From: Mesorhizobium sp. WSM4306
Lineage (GTDB): Bacteria > Pseudomonadota > Alphaproteobacteria > Rhizobiales > Rhizobiaceae
Assembly (NCBI RefSeq): GCF_007003975.1
Contig: NZ_VFTC01000020.1
Location: 1 to 64,000 of the forward strand
DNA: 64,000 nucleotides
Reading direction: 5' to 3'
Shown piece by piece: positions 60,296 through 64,000 of this stretch (position 1 is the stretch's first letter; every line of letters starts with the position of its first letter). The position numbers and the translations under genes were made by a program. The notes beneath the pieces are model-generated. The model searched no databases and was not told the origin of the DNA. It saw nothing but the letters and a program-made list of their open reading frames with translations.

Positions 60296-60741
60296 CGGGC
60301 CGCCACGAAGACGAATTTGCGCAGGATGATGAAGTTCAGGAGCGGAACCAGAACGGAAGCGATTACCACCGGCACCAAGGGCGGCAGTCCGGCTACGTCG
60401 GCAAGGATCACGGCCAGCCCGACCGAGAGCAGAAATCCGAGCGCGGTGGCGCAGGCGAAGCGGACGATCTCGAAGCCGACCGCGCCGTCCGACATGAACG
60501 TTACGAAGCGATGCCCGCAATAGGAGAACACCGCGCCGGCGCCATAGCCGGCGATCGAGGCTATTGTCGCCGGCATGCCGAAGCCGTGGCGGGCCGAAAG
60601 CGCCAGGGTCAGCACGGCGTAGATCAGGGTCGATACGCAGCCGATCGCGGCAAATCGGAGGATTCGCGCTGGCTCCGAACGGCCCATGGCCCATGACCAG
60701 TAGCCGGGCAAAGGATCGTTGACCGCCTGGCGCACAGTCAA
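60292..60741 (-). CDS. GtrA-like flippase protein
   Basis: A 149-residue protein with four transmembrane helices (ARILRFAAIGCVSTLIYAVLTLALSARHGFGMPATIASIAGYGAGAVFSYCGHRFVTF). The GtrA family domain is proposed to flip bactoprenol-linked sugars across the inner membrane. It overlaps the upstream glycosyltransferase and downstream membrane protein genes by four bases each. Confidence 0.9.
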   Translation of the reverse strand: MTVRQAVNDPLPGYWSWAMGRSEPARILRFAAIGCVSTLIYAVLTLALSARHGFGMPATIASIAGYGAGAVFSYCGHRFVTFMSDGAVGFEIVRFACATALGFLLSVGLAVILADVAGLPPLVPVVIASVLVPLLNFIILRKFVFVAAR

Positions 60742-61775
60742 CCGAACCGGCGTTCATGCGTCGCAGGCGGCGTTTTTTTCGACGCCTGGGAATTGTTCAT
60801 CGCGGCGATCGCTTCCTCGAAGCCGGTCAGCCGGTCGACGACGTAAAGCGGCCGCCGTTTCACCTCGGCATGAATGCCGCCAACATAAAGGCCGATGACG
60901 CCGGTCATCAGCAGATTGATGCCCGACAGGAAGGAAATGATCACCACCGTCGATGTCCAGCCATGGACGACGCCGCTGACAAAAAGCCAGGAAAACACCG
61001 CGTAGAGGCCGAGCAGGGCGGCGAGGCCGGAAATGGCCAGACCCGCCCACAGCGCCAGCCGCAGCGGCTTGTCGGAAAAGCTGACGATGCCGTGCACGGC
61101 CAGCCGCACCATCTTCCAGAACGGATATTTGGTTTCGCCTGCCGCCCGCATCGGCCTCTCGAATGGCACAGCGGTCTGCTTGAAGCCCATCCAGCCGAAC
61201 ATGCCGCGCACGAAGCGATCACGCTCGGGCATGCGTTTGAAGGTTTCCAGCGCCTTGCGCCCGATCAGCCGGAAATCTCCGACATCGCGCGGGATATCGA
61301 CGGAGGTCATCTTCTCGATCAGCCGGTAGAAGATACTGGCGCTGACCCGCTTGAACCAGGTTTCGCCCTCACGCCGGATGCGCCGCGCATAGACGATCTC
61401 ATAGCCTTCTTTCCACTTGGCGATGAGATCGAGCACCACCTCCGGCGGATCCTGCAGGTCGGCATCCATGACGATGACGGCCTCGCCCGCGGCGGCATCC
61501 ATGCCGGCCGTGATGGCGATCTGGTGGCCGAAATTGCGCGACAGCTCGATCAGCCTGTAGCGGTCATCCTCAGCTACCATGCCGCGCAGGAAGATGACGC
61601 TGGTGTCGCGGCTGCCGTCGTCGACGAAAATTGCTTCGGCACGACCGTCCAGCGCGTCCAGCAGCATGCCGATGCGCCGCACCAGCAGCGGCAGCACCGC
61701 TTCCTCGTTGAAGATCGGAATGACCAGGGAATAGACCGTGGCCTGGCGGCCCACGGCATCGCTCGCATTGATCAC
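60738..61775 (-). CDS. Family 2 glycosyltransferase (GtrB/bactoprenol glucosyltransferase type)
   Basis: A 345-residue protein. The GT-A fold has YSLVIPIFNEEAVLPLLVRRI, the DxD-type VIVMDADLQDPPEVVLDLIAKWKEGYEIVYARRIRRE, and DVGDFRLIGRKALETFKRM typical of GtrB/DPM1-like enzymes. Two C-terminal helices (LALWAGLAISGLAALLGLYAVFSWL and the VVIISFLSGINLLMTGVIGLYVGGI stretch) anchor it. It probably transfers a sugar onto undecaprenyl phosphate. First gene of the three-gene operon. Confidence 0.93.
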   Translation of the reverse strand: MINASDAVGRQATVYSLVIPIFNEEAVLPLLVRRIGMLLDALDGRAEAIFVDDGSRDTSVIFLRGMVAEDDRYRLIELSRNFGHQIAITAGMDAAAGEAVIVMDADLQDPPEVVLDLIAKWKEGYEIVYARRIRREGETWFKRVSASIFYRLIEKMTSVDIPRDVGDFRLIGRKALETFKRMPERDRFVRGMFGWMGFKQTAVPFERPMRAAGETKYPFWKMVRLAVHGIVSFSDKPLRLALWAGLAISGLAALLGLYAVFSWLFVSGVVHGWTSTVVIISFLSGINLLMTGVIGLYVGGIHAEVKRRPLYVVDRLTGFEEAIAAMNNSQASKKTPPATHERRFG

Positions 61776-61847
61776 CGCTTGCTCCCGGCCCGCTGGAATT
61801 GCAGCAAAAACTAGCCGGGATTGCCTAAGGTGCCGTTAACCCAGTGG

Positions 61848-62807
61848 TCACAGTTTCCTGAGTGCCACTTCCTCGACTAGGTGATTGGCGCCCTTGCGCA
61901 GGATGAGGTCGGCGCGCGCCCGCGTCGGCACGATGTTCTCGCGCAGGTTTTTCAGGTTGATGTTGGCCCACAATCCTTCCGCAATGGCGCGCGCGGCGTC
62001 TTCGGAAAGCTGCGAATAGCGATGGAAAAAGGAGTCCGGATTGCGGAAGGCGGTCTCGCGCAACCGCATGAAACGGGCGATGTACCAGTGATGAATCAGC
62101 TTTTCGTCGGCATCGATATAGATGGCGAAATCGAAGAAATCGGACAGGAACGGAACTATCTTGCCGTCCTTCGGCAATTTGCCGGGCTGCAGCACATTGA
62201 TGCCTTCGAAGATCAATATGTCGGGCCGGTCGATGGTGACGAACTCGCCGGGAATGACGTCATAGGTCAAATGCGAATAGACCGGCGCGCGGACATTTCG
62301 CTGCGCCGACTTGATGCCCGAGAGGAAGCGCAGCAGCGCGCCGACATCGTAGCTGTCGGGAAAGCCCTTGCGTTCCATCAGATTGTCGCGCCGCAGAACC
62401 TCGTTGGGCAGCAGGAAGCCGTCGGTGGTGATGAGGTCGACCTTGGGGCTCGACGGCCAGCGCGCCAGAAGCTCCTTCAGCACGCGCGCCGTGGTCGACT
62501 TGCCGACCGCGACCGAACCGGCAATGCCGATGATGAACGGCGTCTTGACCACATCCAGCGCGTTGAAAAAGGCCTGGCGTTGCCGAAACAGCAGCTGGCT
62601 GGCCTCGACATGGGCCGACAGCAGCCGCGACAGCGACAGATAGATGCGCTTGACCTCTTCCAGGTCGACCGGGTCGTTGAGCGAGCGCAGACGGTTGATC
62701 TCGTCTTCGCTCAGCGTCATCGGCGTGTCGGCGCGGAAGTTCGACCATTGCTCGGCCGAGAAGAAACGATAGGGGGAATATTTCTCGGTCGGAGCGAGCT
62801 GGTCCAT
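61848..62807 (-). CDS. coaA: Pantothenate kinase, type I
   Basis: The first step of coenzyme A synthesis from pantothenate, 319 residues. YSPYRFFSAEQWSNFRADTPMTLSEDEINRLRSLNDPVDL precedes the P-loop FIIGIAGSVAVGKSTTARVLKELLARWP, then VDLITTDGFLLPNEVL. YDVIPGEFVTIDRPDILIFEGINVLQPG and DFAIYIDADEKLIHHWYIARFMRLRETAF follow. Type I enzymes are inhibited by CoA. Conserved neighbour of hisE in rhizobia. Confidence 0.97.
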   Translation of the reverse strand: MDQLAPTEKYSPYRFFSAEQWSNFRADTPMTLSEDEINRLRSLNDPVDLEEVKRIYLSLSRLLSAHVEASQLLFRQRQAFFNALDVVKTPFIIGIAGSVAVGKSTTARVLKELLARWPSSPKVDLITTDGFLLPNEVLRRDNLMERKGFPDSYDVGALLRFLSGIKSAQRNVRAPVYSHLTYDVIPGEFVTIDRPDILIFEGINVLQPGKLPKDGKIVPFLSDFFDFAIYIDADEKLIHHWYIARFMRLRETAFRNPDSFFHRYSQLSEDAARAIAEGLWANINLKNLRENIVPTRARADLILRKGANHLVEEVALRKL

Positions 62808-62826
62808 CGAGTTTCCTGCCCTCCTA

Positions 62827-62875
62827 GAGCATGATGCCGAAAAGTGTGAAGCGGTTTTCGGACGACATCATGCTC
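62827..62875. repeat. Short palindromic repeat (family B)
   Basis: GAGCATGATGCCGAAAAGTG, TGAAGCGGTTTTCGG, ACGACATCATGCTC: same design and length as 49865-49913. It lies between hisE and coaA; the rest of the 133-base gap shows only AT-rich sequence. Confidence 0.75.
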
Positions 62876-62940
62876 CTTCTTTAATTTTAGAGACGGATTC
62901 AGATTTCAGGCCTTGGCCTGAAATCATCCGGCTCTAGCGG

Positions 62941-63264
62941 TCAACCCTTCGACCGCGAAGCCTTTTCGGCGACGCCCGAGCGGCCGGTACGGCTCTCGAG
63001 CTCGCGCAGTACGTCGTCCAGCGGAACCTCCGCAATGCCGAGCACGACAAGCCAATGATATATAAGATCGGCACTTTCGGAAACGAGGGCTTTTTTGTCG
63101 CCTTTGATGGCGGCAATGACGGTCTCGACCGCTTCCTCGCCAAGCTTCTGCGCGGCCTTGTCCATGCCCTTGGCAAACAGTTTCGCCGTCCACGAGTCCG
63201 GGTCGCCGGACCGGGCGCGTTGGGCGATGATTGTCTCCAGCTCGGAGAGCGAGAATTCAGCCAT
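62941..63264 (-). CDS. hisE: Phosphoribosyl-ATP pyrophosphatase
   Basis: The second step of histidine synthesis, hydrolysing PR-ATP to PR-AMP. A 107-residue all-alpha NTP-PPase: FSLSELETIIAQRARSGDPDSWTAKLFAKGMDKAAQKLGEEAVETVIAAIKGDKKALVSESADLIYHWLVVL. The EExxE...D metal-binding set is in GEEAVET and SADLIYH. Likely in one unit with hisF upstream and coaA downstream. Confidence 0.96.
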   Translation of the reverse strand: MAEFSLSELETIIAQRARSGDPDSWTAKLFAKGMDKAAQKLGEEAVETVIAAIKGDKKALVSESADLIYHWLVVLGIAEVPLDDVLRELESRTGRSGVAEKASRSKG

Positions 63265-63299
63265 GGCGAGGTAGCAAGCCTTTCTTAGCCGGAAACGCT

Positions 63300-64000
63300 C
63301 TAGGGCCGATCGACGGACGAGTCCAGCCGCATCGGCAGGCCGGCCTTGGCCATATGCGCCTTGGCTTCGGCAATCGTGTAGGTGCCGAAATGGAAGATCG
63401 ACGCCGCGAGCACCGCACCGGCATGGCCGTCGCGGATGCCCTCGACCAGATGATCGAGCGTGCCGACGCCGCCCGACGCGATCACCGGCGCGCGCACCGC
63501 ATCCGCAATCGCGCGGGTCAGCGCAATGTCGTAGCCCGCCTTGGTGCCGTCACGGTCCATCGAGGTCAATAGGATCTCGCCGGCGCCACGATCGACCATT
63601 TTTCGCGCAAACTCGACCGCATCGATGCCGGTCTTTTCGCGGCCGCCATGGGTGAAGATCTCCCAGCGGTCGCTCTCGCCCGCGGCGGAAACCTTCTTGG
63701 CGTCGATGGCCACGACGATGCACTGATTGCCGAATTTGTCCGCTGCCTCGGCGACAAAATCCGGGTTCTTCACCGCCGCCGTGTTGATCGACACCTTGTC
63801 GGCGCCGGCCAGCAGCAGTTTTCTGATATCGGCGACTTGCCGCACGCCGCCGCCGACCGTCAGCGGCATGAAGCACTGTTCGGCGGTGCGGGCGACGACG
63901 TCGAAGATGGTTTCCCGGTTGTCGGACGACGCGGTGATGTCGAGAAAGCAGAGCTCGTCGGCGCCGGCCGCGTCATAGGCTTTTGCCGCCTCGACCGGGT
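63300..64000 (-). CDS. hisF: Imidazole glycerol phosphate synthase subunit HisF (5' part beyond window)
   Basis: The cyclase subunit that, with HisH, forms imidazole glycerol phosphate and AICAR. The 234 codons present start within PVEAAKAYDAAGADELCFLDITASSDNRETIFDVV. They include the phosphate-binding MPLTVGGGVRQVADIRKLLLAGADKVSIN, VVAIDAKKV (catalytic Asp region) and VIASGGVGTLDHLVEGI. The N-terminal strand with the catalytic Asp (CLDV) lies past the edge. The stop is at 63300, 36 bases before hisE. Confidence 0.96.
   Translation of the reverse strand, partial: PVEAAKAYDAAGADELCFLDITASSDNRETIFDVVARTAEQCFMPLTVGGGVRQVADIRKLLLAGADKVSINTAAVKNPDFVAEAADKFGNQCIVVAIDAKKVSAAGESDRWEIFTHGGREKTGIDAVEFARKMVDRGAGEILLTSMDRDGTKAGYDIALTRAIADAVRAPVIASGGVGTLDHLVEGIRDGHAGAVLAASIFHFGTYTIAEAKAHMAKAGLPMRLDSSVDRP

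Noticed and set aside
60296..60757. Upstream extension of the GtrC-like membrane-protein frame
   Set aside because: It is antisense-like out-of-frame reading through gtrA; the ATG at 60295 overlaps the gtrA stop in a normal way.

Overview
The window looks like chromosome from a Hyphomicrobiales (Rhizobiales) alphaproteobacterium, most likely Mesorhizobium or a close relative. This is inferred from the high-GC coding style, from the chvI-chvG-hprK-EIIA-HPr-ahcY order, from a DivL-type kinase with tyrosine at the phospho-acceptor position, from the trpF-trpB-trpA-accD-folC run, and from several short intergenic palindromes of a type common in rhizobia. No database search was possible; family names rest on motifs and gene order that I recognise.

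Region by region. 1-2.6 kb (minus): rpmH-rnpA-yidC with a clear promoter and terminator. 2.7-4.3 kb: an orphan sensor histidine kinase. 4.4-8.1 kb: a tRNA-Arg(ACG) gene whose last 23 bases are repeated 3.6 kb downstream. The interval holds a cyclase/TPR gene, a methyltransferase and debris, and looks like the remnant of a tRNA-integrated element. 8.4-20.4 kb: mixed accessory and regulatory genes (second cyclase/TPR protein, stress flavin-binding protein, YihY, cupin/GntR pair, ECF sigma factor with a small partner, glyoxalase-like protein, truncated hydrolase, oxidoreductase, YceI/cytochrome b561, LysR/aldo-keto reductase), separated by long inverted repeats. 20.4-27.5 kb (minus): infC, a methyltransferase, rpmI-rplT, then pheS-gfa-pheT and a nucleotidyltransferase. 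infC appears to start at ATT, and pheT carries an AT-rich in-frame insertion of about 50 codons. 27.7-31.1 kb (plus): hydrolase, BenE transporter, DUF2852, metalloprotease. 31.5-37.2 kb (plus): trpF-trpB-trpA-accD-folC and a VOC protein. 37.2-49.8 kb (minus): orphan antitoxin, cupin, trxA, and the coupled set divL, tsaE-amgK fusion, murU, addB, addA. 50-55.5 kb (minus): ahcY, HPr, EIIA, HPr kinase, ChvG, ChvI. 55.8-58.7 kb (plus): pckA, arfB, alkB-like. 58.7-61.8 kb (minus): a GtrB/GtrA/GtrC-like surface-glycan operon. 61.8-64 kb (minus): coaA, hisE and the truncated hisF.

Themes. Much of the window is core metabolism in conserved order. The observations most worth following up are the low-GC insertion inside pheT, the tRNA-bounded island remnant, the TsaE-AmgK fusion coupled to MurU and AddAB, the ATT start of infC, and short palindromic repeats, one of which supplies the 3' end of a coding sequence. 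I found no CRISPR array, no complete insertion sequence, no rRNA, and no obvious new defence system.
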